Part shown: positions 26,311-34,501 of the stretch, in pieces
Layout of the letters: every line of letters starts with the position of its first letter
Numbering within the stretch: position 1 is the stretch's first letter
Origin: Agrobacterium tumefaciens
GTDB lineage: Bacteria > Pseudomonadota > Alphaproteobacteria > Rhizobiales > Rhizobiaceae
Direction of reading: 5' to 3'
Assembly: GCF_017726655.1 (NCBI RefSeq)
Contig: NZ_CP072308.1
Location: 1,922,001 to 1,986,000, forward strand
DNA: 64,000 bases
Notes under the pieces: model-generated
The model's input: only the letters and a program-made list of their open reading frames with translations
Told to the model about the DNA's origin: nothing
The model's database searches: none
Position numbers and translations under genes: made by a program

Positions 26311-27048
26311 TCAGCTTTTTTGTGAGGGCGAAAACTGCGCAACGAGTGCATGGCGGTCTCCGGGATAGATAACCCGGACACGGGTGATATGATCCGGGCC
26401 GTGCCAGGTGCGCCGGTCGACAACAAGACAGGCGGTACCAAAAGCAATGCCCAGTGCTGTCGCGATTTTCCGGTCGGCGGAAACGGCACTGATGCGATGT
26501 TCGGCAGCGCTCCAAGGAACCATCTTCAGCAGCCACGTACCGGGCCCGACCTCAGAAAAATCCGCAAACGCCGCATCGGGAACAGCAGTGACATTGATGA
26601 TGCGATGTTCGACGCAGAAGGGGACGCCGCCGGCAAAATGCGTGCAGGTGAGGTCGAGAACAGGGGCGTCGGCGGCAAGCGCCATGGCGGCGCCATCTTT
26701 CTCTCCTGCCGAACGCTTGTCTCTTCTGTCGAGACGATAGCTGTAAGCAAGGCCCAGCGACTGGACTTCCCGTTCAATGTCGTGGATGTCCAGCACGGCG
26801 GATTGCGCGTGCGGCTGACGAACGAAAGTGCCAAGCCGCCGGCGTCTTTCTATCAGGCCGCGCTGAACCAGTTCGCCGAGAGCCTTGTTCACCGTCATGC
26901 GCGAGCAGGCATATTGCCGGGTCATTTCGTGCTCGAAAGGAATACGATATCCCGGCGGCCACTCACCCGACATGATCTGTCGCTCGACATCATCGCGGAT
27001 GCGCTCGTGCAATGATTTCTCCTGAAGATCGACGCCTGAATTCCTCAT
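26311..27048 (-). CDS. HutC-like GntR-family repressor
   Basis: 245 residues. The winged helix-turn-helix (about 12-75; FEHEMTRQYACSRMTVNKAL) is followed by a UTRA domain (90-240). The stretch GPGTWLLKMVPWSAAEHRIS near residue 170 is highly characteristic of HutC, the histidine-utilisation repressor that senses urocanate. No hut catabolic genes are present; instead it is the last gene of a transporter operon, 30 bp after the ATPase. It probably controls that operon through the palindrome at 29794. Its ligand may be urocanate or a related compound; inference. Confidence 0.85.
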   Translation of the reverse strand: MRNSGVDLQEKSLHERIRDDVERQIMSGEWPPGYRIPFEHEMTRQYACSRMTVNKALGELVQRGLIERRRRLGTFVRQPHAQSAVLDIHDIEREVQSLGLAYSYRLDRRDKRSAGEKDGAAMALAADAPVLDLTCTHFAGGVPFCVEHRIINVTAVPDAAFADFSEVGPGTWLLKMVPWSAAEHRISAVSADRKIATALGIAFGTACLVVDRRTWHGPDHITRVRVIYPGDRHALVAQFSPSQKS

Positions 27049-27078
27049 CCCGATACGTCACCCCTCCTTCCGGATCAG

Positions 27079-27864
27079 TTAGCCATGGGCGGCGGCGGCG
27101 ATCGCCTCGCTGCGGATTTCCTCCGTGAGCTTTGCCCGCAGTTCGGAAAATTCCGGACTGGCCTTAACGGTATAATGACGGGGATGCGGCAGATCGACAG
27201 GCGTAATCGACTTGATGCGGCCGGGCCTTGCGGACATGGTCACAACACGCGACGCCATGAAGACCGCCTCTTCGATATCATGAGTGACGAATATGACCGT
27301 CTTCTGCTCCCGCTCCCAGATGCCGAGCAGCAACTCCTGCATCAGCCCGCGCGTCTGGTTGTCGAGAGCCCCGAATGGCTCGTCAAGCAGCAGGATTTTT
27401 GGGCCGTTCGCGAGGGCTCGGGCAATGGCCGTTCTCTGCTGCATGCCGCCGGACAATTGCTTTGGCCAATGGTTTTCGAAGCCGCGCAGGCCGACCTTGT
27501 CGATGTAGCTGTCGACGATCTCCCATTTTTCCTTCTCGGCGACGCCGCGTTCGCGCAAGCCAAAAGCGACATTTTCGCGGATCGTCAGCCAGGGAAACAG
27601 GGTATAGGACTGGAACACCATGCCGCGATCCGCTCCGGGGCCCGTCACAGGCTTTCCGGACAACACCACCTCGCCCGTCGTCGGACGGTCGAGACCGGCG
27701 ATGATGCGCAGCAAGGTTGATTTTCCGCATCCCGACGGGCCGAGGATGGTGACGAAATCATTGCGCGGGATTTCCAGATTGGTCGGCTGCAAGGCCAATG
27801 TCGGCTGCCCGCCCTGTACGCCAGGAAACGTGCGGCTGACGCCCTTGATAACGAGTTCGCTCAT
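27079..27864 (-). CDS. ABC transporter ATP-binding protein (TauB/SsuB/ThiZ type)
   Basis: 261 residues from ATG 27864, which shares one base with the permease stop. Walker A LGPSGCGKSTLLRIIAG near residue 43, a family-typical GADRGMVFQSYTLFPWLTIR block near residue 80, signature QLSGGMQQRTAIARAL near residue 135 and Walker B ILLLDEPFGALD near residue 158. This ATPase clade serves importers of nitrate, sulfonates, taurine and pyrimidine-like compounds. The substrate is set by the binding protein. Confidence 0.9.
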   Translation of the reverse strand: MSELVIKGVSRTFPGVQGGQPTLALQPTNLEIPRNDFVTILGPSGCGKSTLLRIIAGLDRPTTGEVVLSGKPVTGPGADRGMVFQSYTLFPWLTIRENVAFGLRERGVAEKEKWEIVDSYIDKVGLRGFENHWPKQLSGGMQQRTAIARALANGPKILLLDEPFGALDNQTRGLMQELLLGIWEREQKTVIFVTHDIEEAVFMASRVVTMSARPGRIKSITPVDLPHPRHYTVKASPEFSELRAKLTEEIRSEAIAAAAHG

Positions 27865-28637
27865 CAGGCAAGCCTCCACGCAAAAAGCTTCCGGTTCAGC
27901 GATTTGAACGCGAAATCCGAGATAAGGCCGATGACGCCGATAACGATGATGCCGAAGATGATCTGGCCTGTCGCCATCAACGCCTGGCTGTTGATGATCA
28001 TGTAGCCGATACCCGAGGAAGCGCCGATGAGTTCCGCAACGATGACGTAGGTCCAGGCCCAGCCGAGGACGAGGCGGAGAATTTCGGCGATGTCTGGCGC
28101 ATTGGCAGGAATGAGAACACGGCGCACCACGCCCCGGTCCTTCGCACCCAGCGTATAGGCGGCCTCCACCAGATCGCGGCGCGTGCCCGCAACCGCCACG
28201 GCCACCATCAGGATGATCTGGAACACCGCGCCGATAAAGATGACAAGCAGCTTCTGCATCTCGCCGATACCGGCCCAGAGAATGAGCAGCGGAACGAAGG
28301 CCGAAGCCGGCAGATAGCGCGCGAAGGAGACAAACGGCTCAAGCAGCGCTTCGACGGGCTTATATGCTCCCATCGCAATGCCGAGCGGGACGGCCACGAG
28401 CGAGGCCAAAACGAAGCCACCGACGACGCGCCAGATCGTCATGCCAATATCGTTGGCAAAACCCTGATCGGTCAGAAGATAGATGCCATCCTTCAGCATG
28501 GTGATAGGGTCGGCCAGAAAGGTCGGCGATACGAAGCCGCCAAGCGTGGCAAAGCCCCAGGCGGCAAAAAACAGAACGAAAAACAGAACGCCAAGACTAA
28601 TTCTCGTGCTGTTGCGGATGGGTTGAAGAGGTTGCAT
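27864..28637 (-). CDS. ABC transporter permease (SsuC/TauC type)
   Basis: 257 residues with about six membrane helices (near 18-40, 70-95, 105-125, 130-150, 190-210, 220-245). The EAA loop is EAAYTLGAKDRGVVRRVLIP near residue 155. The family pairs with NMT1/SsuA-like binding proteins. One-base overlap with the ATPase gene; 136 bp separate it from the upstream binding-protein gene. Confidence 0.9.
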   Translation of the reverse strand: MQPLQPIRNSTRISLGVLFFVLFFAAWGFATLGGFVSPTFLADPITMLKDGIYLLTDQGFANDIGMTIWRVVGGFVLASLVAVPLGIAMGAYKPVEALLEPFVSFARYLPASAFVPLLILWAGIGEMQKLLVIFIGAVFQIILMVAVAVAGTRRDLVEAAYTLGAKDRGVVRRVLIPANAPDIAEILRLVLGWAWTYVIVAELIGASSGIGYMIINSQALMATGQIIFGIIVIGVIGLISDFAFKSLNRKLFAWRLA

Positions 28638-28773
28638 CTGAGACCTTAACCATAAAGTCGGCGCGGCACTCTTGCCGCGCCATCAGGGCGCCGAACGTGT
28701 TTCATCACGCAACCGACGCCCTCACTTGCTTTCCGCCGCGACATCCCCGCGGGAATGTCAGCGGCCTGTTCGA

Positions 28774-29715
28774 TTACTTGATGAAAGAGGTGTCCGCGAG
28801 GGTCGAAAGATCGGGCTTCGACTTTATCACACCAATTTCCAGCAGCAGGTCGGCCGCCTTTTCGGAAAATGTTTTAAATTCACCGTCAAAGAATTTCTGG
28901 TTGGCAGCCTTGTCCTGCCATTCAAGGAATTTTGCAGAGGCGGCGAAGGCTTCACCTGCCTGCTTTACGTCCGCCCCCATTGTCGCATAGGACTTTTCCG
29001 GGTCTGCCTTGATCAGTTCCAGTGCCTGAAAATAGCTGTCTGCAAGAGCCTTGGCCGCCTGCGGATTGGCCTTCAGGAAATCCGGGGTGCAACCGAACGT
29101 ATCCATGACAGCGGGGTAATCCAGCGTTGTCGCAAGGATCTTGCCCTTGTCGGGCGCGGCACGAACGGTGGAAAGATACGGTTCATAGGTCATGGCCGCA
29201 TCGTTCTGGCCAGCGACGAAGGCCTGCGCAGCCGGGCCTGGCTCAAGGTTGACAACCTTCACATCCTTCAACGTCAGGCCGTTCTCCTTGAGGATCCATG
29301 CGAGGAAGAAATAGGGTGATGTGCCCGGCGCGGAGGCGGCAATCGTCTTGCCCTTGAGGTCGGCGACCTTGGAGACGTCGCTGCGAACCGCGATACCGTC
29401 AGCACCGTGAGACTTGTCCATCTGGAAAATCTGGGTGGATTTCACGCCATTGGCATTCCACGCGATCCAGGTTTCCACCGTGGTGGCCGCGCACTGAATG
29501 TCGCCGGACGCGAGAGCAAGGTGACGGCTGGCCTGCGGAATCTTCTTGATCTCGACTTTGAGGCCGTTCTTTTCAAAAATGCCCGCCTGCTTGGCAAGCG
29601 TCAGCGGTGCAAACCCTGTCCAGCCGGACATTCCGATGGTCACTGCGGTTTCAGCGTAAGCGGAAGCGGATGAGGCAAGTGCGGCAATAGTGGCGAGAAC
29701 CCACGTTTTCTTCAT
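28774..29715 (-). CDS. NMT1/SsuA-like ABC transporter substrate-binding protein
   Basis: 313 residues, with a Sec signal peptide of about 21 residues ending ASSASAYA-E. The mature start VTIGMSGWTGFAPLTLAKQA and IFEKNGLKVEIKKI are typical of the NMT1/THI5-like and SsuA/TauA fold. The ligand pocket cannot be read from sequence. First gene of the unit binding protein-permease-ATPase-HutC-like regulator. Pairing with a HutC-like regulator suggests an amino-acid-derived ligand such as urocanate; that is inference only. Confidence 0.85.
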   Translation of the reverse strand: MKKTWVLATIAALASSASAYAETAVTIGMSGWTGFAPLTLAKQAGIFEKNGLKVEIKKIPQASRHLALASGDIQCAATTVETWIAWNANGVKSTQIFQMDKSHGADGIAVRSDVSKVADLKGKTIAASAPGTSPYFFLAWILKENGLTLKDVKVVNLEPGPAAQAFVAGQNDAAMTYEPYLSTVRAAPDKGKILATTLDYPAVMDTFGCTPDFLKANPQAAKALADSYFQALELIKADPEKSYATMGADVKQAGEAFAASAKFLEWQDKAANQKFFDGEFKTFSEKAADLLLEIGVIKSKPDLSTLADTSFIK

Positions 29716-29793
29716 GATCTGAACCCCTTTGACTTATTTTTGTGCGATGTTGTGTTTCGCTTTATTTGAGGCATGGTAGGCAGTGATTCCCCA

Positions 29794-29807
29794 TTTGTCT
29801 AGACAAA
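29794..29807. promoter_or_regulatory. Perfect palindrome, probable operator of the HutC-like repressor
   Basis: TTTGTCTAGACAAA is a perfect 14-bp palindrome 79 bp before the binding-protein start codon, in the form expected for HutC-subfamily repressors (TTGTCTAGACAA). The same TGTCTA/TAGACA half-sites recur, more widely spaced, at 8689-8706 by phnG. Confidence 0.7.
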
Positions 29808-29911
29808 ATGGCTGCTGGTGAGCGCTCTCAGAACGATTGCAAACTTGCCGCCTGCCATTCTAGAAATAAGAGCCCGCGCGCATCGGCTGGGGTTTTTAAA
29901 TCGAGCTTTCC

Positions 29912-30622
29912 ATGACCAGACAAAGACGCCGCAGCATCATCAGAGCGAGACGAACAGGAACCGGCATTGCACTGGTTGCGGCGATTTCCTTCATCGCTGG
30001 AATGACTGACGCGGTAGGCCTGCATATTTCGGGCGACTTCGTGTCCTTCATGACAGGCAATACCACGCGAGCTGCCGTCTCGGCGGAAGCGGGAGGCTAC
30101 TCTCACGCTGCGAAACTGCTGTTCGCGATCATTGCCTTTGTGGCGGGCAATGCCGGTGGCATCGTCGTGGCCCATAAATTCGAACGGCGCATCTTTGCCG
30201 TTCTGGCGGTCGTGGGATGCCTGGTCGCCGTCGCCGCCTTGCTTGGCAAAGTGGCCTCGGCCCTCCCGCAATTCTACATTGTCGTTTTCGCGATGGGCAT
30301 GGTCAATGCGGCCGTCGAGCATATAGAGGGGCTGCCGATCGGGCTCACCTATGTGACGGGCGCGCTTTCCCGCTTCGGCCGAGGCATCGGTCGTTTTCTT
30401 CTCGGTGACCGGAGCCTCGACTGGGGAATTCAGATCGTTCCCTGGCTTGGCATGCTGAGCGGCGCGATCTGCGGCGCCATTCTCGGCGCCAATCTACAGT
30501 CCGATGCCCTGTGGGTAGTTACAGGCGCAATTTTTGCTGTCGCGCTTGCCACCCTTGTCATTCCCCGCTCATTGCGGCGCCGCTATAATCAGCAGGTCAA
30601 AATCCGGCGGGTTGCACCCTGA
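29912..30622 (+). CDS. DUF1275 (YoaK-like) membrane protein
   Basis: 236 residues. Six predicted membrane segments and the family landmarks FIAGMTDAVGLHISGDFVSFM-type sequence near residue 28 (position 28-47), TGNTT near 49 and MGMVNAAVEH near residue 130 identify DUF1275. The function of the family is not established. It is divergent from the binding-protein gene across 196 bp and might share the palindrome region. The gene ends 12 bp from a convergent gene. Confidence 0.85.
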   Translation: MTRQRRRSIIRARRTGTGIALVAAISFIAGMTDAVGLHISGDFVSFMTGNTTRAAVSAEAGGYSHAAKLLFAIIAFVAGNAGGIVVAHKFERRIFAVLAVVGCLVAVAALLGKVASALPQFYIVVFAMGMVNAAVEHIEGLPIGLTYVTGALSRFGRGIGRFLLGDRSLDWGIQIVPWLGMLSGAICGAILGANLQSDALWVVTGAIFAVALATLVIPRSLRRRYNQQVKIRRVAP

Positions 30623-30634
30623 CCGGGATCGTCG

Positions 30635-31108
30635 TTACTTCCTCGAAATGGTGACGAATTTGGTACCGCGAACACGAACCGTCATCAGGCAAGGTTCCTT
30701 GTCGGTGCGCTCGCAATAACGCGGATGCATCTTCAACACGAAAACCATGTTGCCGAACCGCTTGATAAAGTCATAACCGTAGATCCGCGCCGTTGCGATC
30801 ATCAGGTAGCCGCCCTCTTTCACCTGCACGTAAAAATTATAAGGGCATCCCTCGTCATCGCAGGCGCGGCCTTTTTCGCCGTCGCAATCCAGAACCCCAT
30901 GATTGACGACGGCATCCATCAACCCGTCATTGTTGATATCCAGCCGCGTGACGAAATCATCGCCGAAAGCCGCCACCTTGCATTCTTTGCGGAAATGATC
31001 CTTCTCGTAAATTTCAGGATCGCTCACCAGCTGCTGCTGCGCCGAGAGCGCCGCTGGAAACATCAAGAGAACCAGCGCGTGAAGAGCGGCAACGAGAGCG
31101 ATTCGCAC
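30635..31108 (-). CDS. Hypothetical secreted protein with a calcium-loop-like motif
   Basis: 157 residues from GTG 31108, preceded by AAGGA at a good distance. Residues 1-24 form a signal peptide (ALHALVLLMFPAALSA-Q). The mature part has RLDINNDGLMDAVV, an EF-hand/FG-GAP-like DxNxDG loop near residue 57, and several Cys (ECKVAAF, DCDGEKGRACDDEGC, MHPRYCER, EPCLMTV) that probably form disulfides in the periplasm. An ATG at 31153 is a possible longer start. I do not recognise a named family. Confidence 0.7.
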   Translation of the reverse strand: MRIALVAALHALVLLMFPAALSAQQQLVSDPEIYEKDHFRKECKVAAFGDDFVTRLDINNDGLMDAVVNHGVLDCDGEKGRACDDEGCPYNFYVQVKEGGYLMIATARIYGYDFIKRFGNMVFVLKMHPRYCERTDKEPCLMTVRVRGTKFVTISRK

Positions 31109-31231
31109 GGCATTTTCCTTTGCATCCGTTTGGGTTATGGATGTTGCGATCATCCGGGCGACCAGCCTAGAGTTTAGTGCTTGCGCGACACTGACCTGTT
31201 CGCGGCCCGTGTTCCAGGGGGAACCTTTTTT

Positions 31232-31870
31232 ATGACACTTCTGGGTTTTCTCGATTATGCCGGCGTCGCTGTCTTTGCCGCAACCGGCGCGCTCGCCGCC
31301 TCGCGCAAGCAGCTCGACCTGATCGGCTTCCTGTTTTTCGCGGCTGCGACCGGTATTGGCGGTGGCACGGTACGCGATCTCGTGCTGGGCAGAACGCCGG
31401 TTTTCTGGGTCATCAACCCCACTTATATTCTCGTCTGCGTCTCGGTGGCGGTGCTGCTGTTTTTCACCGCGCATCTCTTCGAATCCCGTTACCGTGTATT
31501 GATCTGGCTCGATGCGCTCGGCCTTTCGGCCTATTGCGTCATGGGAGCAGCCAAGGGCCTTGCCGCGAGCGGCTCGGCAACCGTCGCCATCGTCACAGGC
31601 GTTCTGACCGCGACGTTTGGAGGAGTGTTGCGCGATATAATGGCGGGGGAGCCATCGGTTCTCCTGCGCCCGGAAATCTACATCACCTGCGCGCTTCTGG
31701 GCTCCTCCACCTTTATTGTCGTCTATTTCTTCGGCGCACCGCTTTATGCCGCGTCCGCTGCGGGTTTTCTGACGGCCTTATCCGTCCGATCCGGCGCGCT
31801 ACTTTTCGGCTGGACTTTCCCGCCCTACAAGGCCAAGCCCGGCAGACGGCCGGAAGACGTGATGAAGTGA
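31232..31870 (+). CDS. Trimeric intracellular cation channel family protein (UPF0126, YicG-like)
   Basis: 212 residues from ATG 31232. Two homologous three-helix halves are visible, each with a Gly-rich GIGGGTVRDLVLGRTPVFW (near residue 48) or TATFGGVLRDIMAGEPSVLL (near residue 132) motif, the hallmark of the prokaryotic TRIC/UPF0126 family. These form potassium-permeable channels in some bacteria. Earlier codons to 31181 have no support. An AGGGGGA lies upstream. Confidence 0.88.
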   Translation: MTLLGFLDYAGVAVFAATGALAASRKQLDLIGFLFFAAATGIGGGTVRDLVLGRTPVFWVINPTYILVCVSVAVLLFFTAHLFESRYRVLIWLDALGLSAYCVMGAAKGLAASGSATVAIVTGVLTATFGGVLRDIMAGEPSVLLRPEIYITCALLGSSTFIVVYFFGAPLYAASAAGFLTALSVRSGALLFGWTFPPYKAKPGRRPEDVMK

Positions 31871-31895
31871 CCTGTCGCGGAAATGCTGAAAACAG

Positions 31896-31920
31896 AAATG
31901 GCGCCCTTCGGCGCCATTTT
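31896..31920. terminator. Bidirectional terminator between TRIC gene and irr
   Basis: Perfect 10-bp stem AAATGGCGCC / GGCGCCATTT with loop CTTC. The A and T runs on either side let it work in both directions for the two convergent genes. Confidence 0.85.
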
Positions 31921-31943
31921 CATATCCGTCACCAGGTACGGCG

Positions 31944-32363
31944 TCAGCCGCGTTTGCGGCGAAGGCGGATCACCACATCCACATGGGCGATTTCCATGCC
32001 CTCGGGCGCTTCCGGCAGATTGTCTATCTGGAGATTGTTGATTGGAATATCGAGAACCTCGTTCTCGCCCTCCACGAAGAAGTGGTGGTGATCCGAAACG
32101 TTCGTATCGAAATAGGTGCGCGCGCCTTCGACGGCAAGAACACGGATCAGTCCGGCTTCCGTAAACTGATGCAGCGTATTGTACACCGTGGCGAGAGAAA
32201 CGGGCACGCCGGCGGTCACCGCCTCGTCATGCAGTTCCTCGACCGTCAGGTGCCGATCGCCCTTTGCGAAAAGAAGATCGCCCAAAGCAACGCGCTGGCG
32301 CGTGGGCCGCAGCCCCGAGCGCCGCAGCCTCGTCCCAATATCCAATGTGGCGTCAAATGCCAT
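31944..32363 (-). CDS. irr: Iron response regulator Irr (Fur family)
   Basis: 139 residues from ATG 32363, which has GGAATGGGAT upstream. The winged helix (about 15-80; VPVSLATVYNTLHQFTEAGL is the recognition region) and the dimerisation domain with the His-rich SDHHHFFVEGE near residue 88 are typical of rhizobial Irr, which senses heme/iron status and controls heme synthesis and iron uptake. It lacks the C-terminal Cys pairs of zinc-structured Fur. It lies near exbBD-tonB, but not in the same operon. Confidence 0.92.
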   Translation of the reverse strand: MAFDATLDIGTRLRRSGLRPTRQRVALGDLLFAKGDRHLTVEELHDEAVTAGVPVSLATVYNTLHQFTEAGLIRVLAVEGARTYFDTNVSDHHHFFVEGENEVLDIPINNLQIDNLPEAPEGMEIAHVDVVIRLRRKRG

Positions 32364-32680
32364 GCAATCCCATTCCAAACAGAGGTCTGAAACCTGTCAA
32401 TTGCAATAGCATATATCTTTTGCGGGGATTGCTTTCAATAGTTTCAGCGCCGCGGTGTGTCGCAAATGGCTGCAAACCGGCTCTTCCTGCAAATTTCCTC
32501 TGGTTCCCGACTGACGGTTCCTGTATGCGGACGCCATATTGAGGTAATGACTTCTGTAAAGAGGGTTGTGAAGACAAAGAATGGGGCTGAAACGGCCTCT
32601 GCCCTTGTGGCGCTTCATTTTGAACCTAACTTGCTCTAGTGAAGTCAATCAACACCAGTAACTGGGGAAGTGAAAGCGGT
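32364..32680. other. Divergent intergenic region irr-fabA
   Basis: 317 bp that must hold the promoters of irr (-) and fabAB-fabI (+). Short reading frames here have no ribosome binding sites or family resemblance. I do not see a clear ICE box or IRO box. Confidence 0.5.
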
Positions 32681-33195
32681 ATGGCAACGAGGCAGTCAAG
32701 TTACAATTACGAAGAGATCCTGTCCTGCGGTCGCGGCGAATTGTTCGGCCCGGGAAATGCCCAGCTCCCGTTGCCCCCATGCTCATGGTACACCGGATCA
32801 CCGAAATTTCGGAGACCGGCGGCGCATTCGACAAGGGTTTCATCCGTGCCGAATACGATGTGAGCCCTGACGACTGGTATTTCCCCTGCCATTTCCAGGG
32901 CAACCCGATCATGCCGGGCTGCCTCGGCCTTGATGGCATGTGGCAGCTGACCGGCTTCTTCCTCGGCTGGCTGGGTGAAGAAGGCCGCGGCATGGCGCTT
33001 TCCACCGGTGAAGTGAAGTTCAAGGGCATGGTTCGCCCTCACACCAAACTCCTGCAATATGGTATCGATTTTAAGCGCGTGATGCGCGGCCGTCTGGTGC
33101 TTGGCACCGCCGACGGCTGGCTGAAGGCGGATGGTGAAACCATCTATCAGGCATCCGACCTGCGGGTCGGCCTGTCCAAGGAAAAGGCTGCCTGA
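32681..33195 (+). CDS. fabA: FabA, 3-hydroxydecanoyl-ACP dehydratase/isomerase, frameshifted as read
   Basis: Hot-dog-fold enzyme that introduces the cis double bond for unsaturated fatty acids. Codons 1-33 ([10 protein letters not shown] to QLPLP) read in one frame from ATG 32681 behind GGGGAAG. The rest, from [10 protein letters not shown] at 32779, reads in another. The switch is at the C-run 32774-32778; one extra base would restore a 171-residue protein, the normal length. The catalytic His ([11 protein letters not shown]) and Asp ([10 protein letters not shown]) are intact. Because fabA-fabB is normally essential, a homopolymer sequence error is the likeliest reason. Confidence 0.9.
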
Positions 33196-33271
33196 GGCAG
33201 ACGAAATAGTTCAGACAAACGCCGGACGGCCTTCAGTCGCCCAGCCGAAATCTAAAGAAAAGGTCCCTTTG

Positions 33272-34495
33272 ATGAGACGAGTTGTTGTCACCGGCCTCGG
33301 TATTGTTTCTTCCATCGGCGGTGATGCCGCCGAGGTCACCGCGTCGCTGCGCAATGCCAAATCCGGCATTTCTTTTTCGCCGGATTTTGCCGAACACGGT
33401 TTCAAGTGCCAGGTCTGGGGCAAGCCGTCTCTGGACCCGACCGACCTGGTCGATCGCCGCGCCATGCGGTTTCTGTCGCAGGGCGGAGCGTGGAACCACG
33501 TCGCCATGAAGCAGGCAATCGCCGATTCCGGCCTCGAAGAGAGCGATATCAGCGGCAATGAGCGCACCGGCATCATTATGGGGTCTGGCGGCCCTTCCAC
33601 CCGCACGATTGTCGAAGCTGCCGACATTACGCTGAAGAACAACAGCCCGAAGCGCATCGGCCCCTTTGCCGTGCCGAAGGCCATGTCCTCCACCGCTTCG
33701 GCCACGCTCGCGACCTGGTTCAAGATCCACGGCGTCAACTACTCCATCTCGTCGGCCTGCTCCACCTCGGCGCATTGCATCGGCAACGCCGCCGAAATGA
33801 TCCAGTGGGGCAAGCAGGACGTAATGTTCGCTGGCGGCCACGAGGATCTCGACTGGTCGATGTCGAACCTTTTCGACGCGATGGGAGCCATGTCGTCCAA
33901 ATACAACGAAACTCCCGACGTCGCCTCGCGCGCCTATGACGTCAACCGCGATGGCTTCGTTATCGCCGGCGGTGCGGGCGTCCTGGTTCTTGAAGAGCTG
34001 GAGCATGCGAAGGCGCGCGGCGCAAAAATCTACGCCGAAATCGTCGGTTATGGCGCAACCTCGGACGGTTACGACATGGTTGCACCGTCGGGCGAAGGCG
34101 CGATCCGCTGCATGCGGCAGGCCCTTTCCACCGTCAAGGGCGACATCGACTATATCAATACCCACGGCACCTCGACACCGGTTGGCGACAGCAAGGAAAT
34201 CGGCGCGATCCGCGAAGTCTTCGGCGATAAGATCCCGCACATCCAGTCGACCAAGTCGCTCACCGGCCATTCGCTCGGCGCGGCCGGCGTGCAGGAATCG
34301 ATCTACGGCCTGTTGATGATGCAGGAACGCTTCATCGGCGAGAGCGCGCATATTTCCGAACTCGATCCGGAATTTGCGGGCGTTCCGATCGTTCGCAGCC
34401 GTATCGACAACGCCAAGATCGACACCATCCTTTCCAATTCCTTCGGCTTCGGCGGCACCAACGCCACGCTCGTCTTCCAGCGTCATAACGGATAA
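33272..34495 (+). CDS. fabB: Beta-ketoacyl-ACP synthase I
   Basis: 407 residues from ATG 33272. Thiolase-fold condensing enzyme that elongates the cis-3-decenoyl-ACP made by FabA. The active-site Cys is in [15 protein letters not shown] near residue 162, the two His are in [13 protein letters not shown] near residue 297 and [12 protein letters not shown] near residue 330. Lies 76 bp after fabA and forms the fabAB pair needed for unsaturated fatty acids. Earlier in-frame codons back to 33131 lie inside fabA. Confidence 0.96.
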   Translation: MRRVVVTGLGIVSSIGGDAAEVTASLRNAKSGISFSPDFAEHGFKCQVWGKPSLDPTDLVDRRAMRFLSQGGAWNHVAMKQAIADSGLEESDISGNERTGIIMGSGGPSTRTIVEAADITLKNNSPKRIGPFAVPKAMSSTASATLATWFKIHGVNYSISSACSTSAHCIGNAAEMIQWGKQDVMFAGGHEDLDWSMSNLFDAMGAMSSKYNETPDVASRAYDVNRDGFVIAGGAGVLVLEELEHAKARGAKIYAEIVGYGATSDGYDMVAPSGEGAIRCMRQALSTVKGDIDYINTHGTSTPVGDSKEIGAIREVFGDKIPHIQSTKSLTGHSLGAAGVQESIYGLLMMQERFIGESAHISELDPEFAGVPIVRSRIDNAKIDTILSNSFGFGGTNATLVFQRHNG

Positions 34496-34501
34496 TTGCC
34501 A

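Noticed and set aside
32457..32639. 60-codon frame in the irr-fabA gap
   Set aside because: No ribosome binding site, no membrane or domain features; probably chance in the promoter region.
32779..33195. A stand-alone 138-residue FabA starting at the internal ATG
   Set aside because: It would lack the conserved N-terminal 33 residues, which are present upstream in another frame with a good ribosome binding site; a frameshift explains both.
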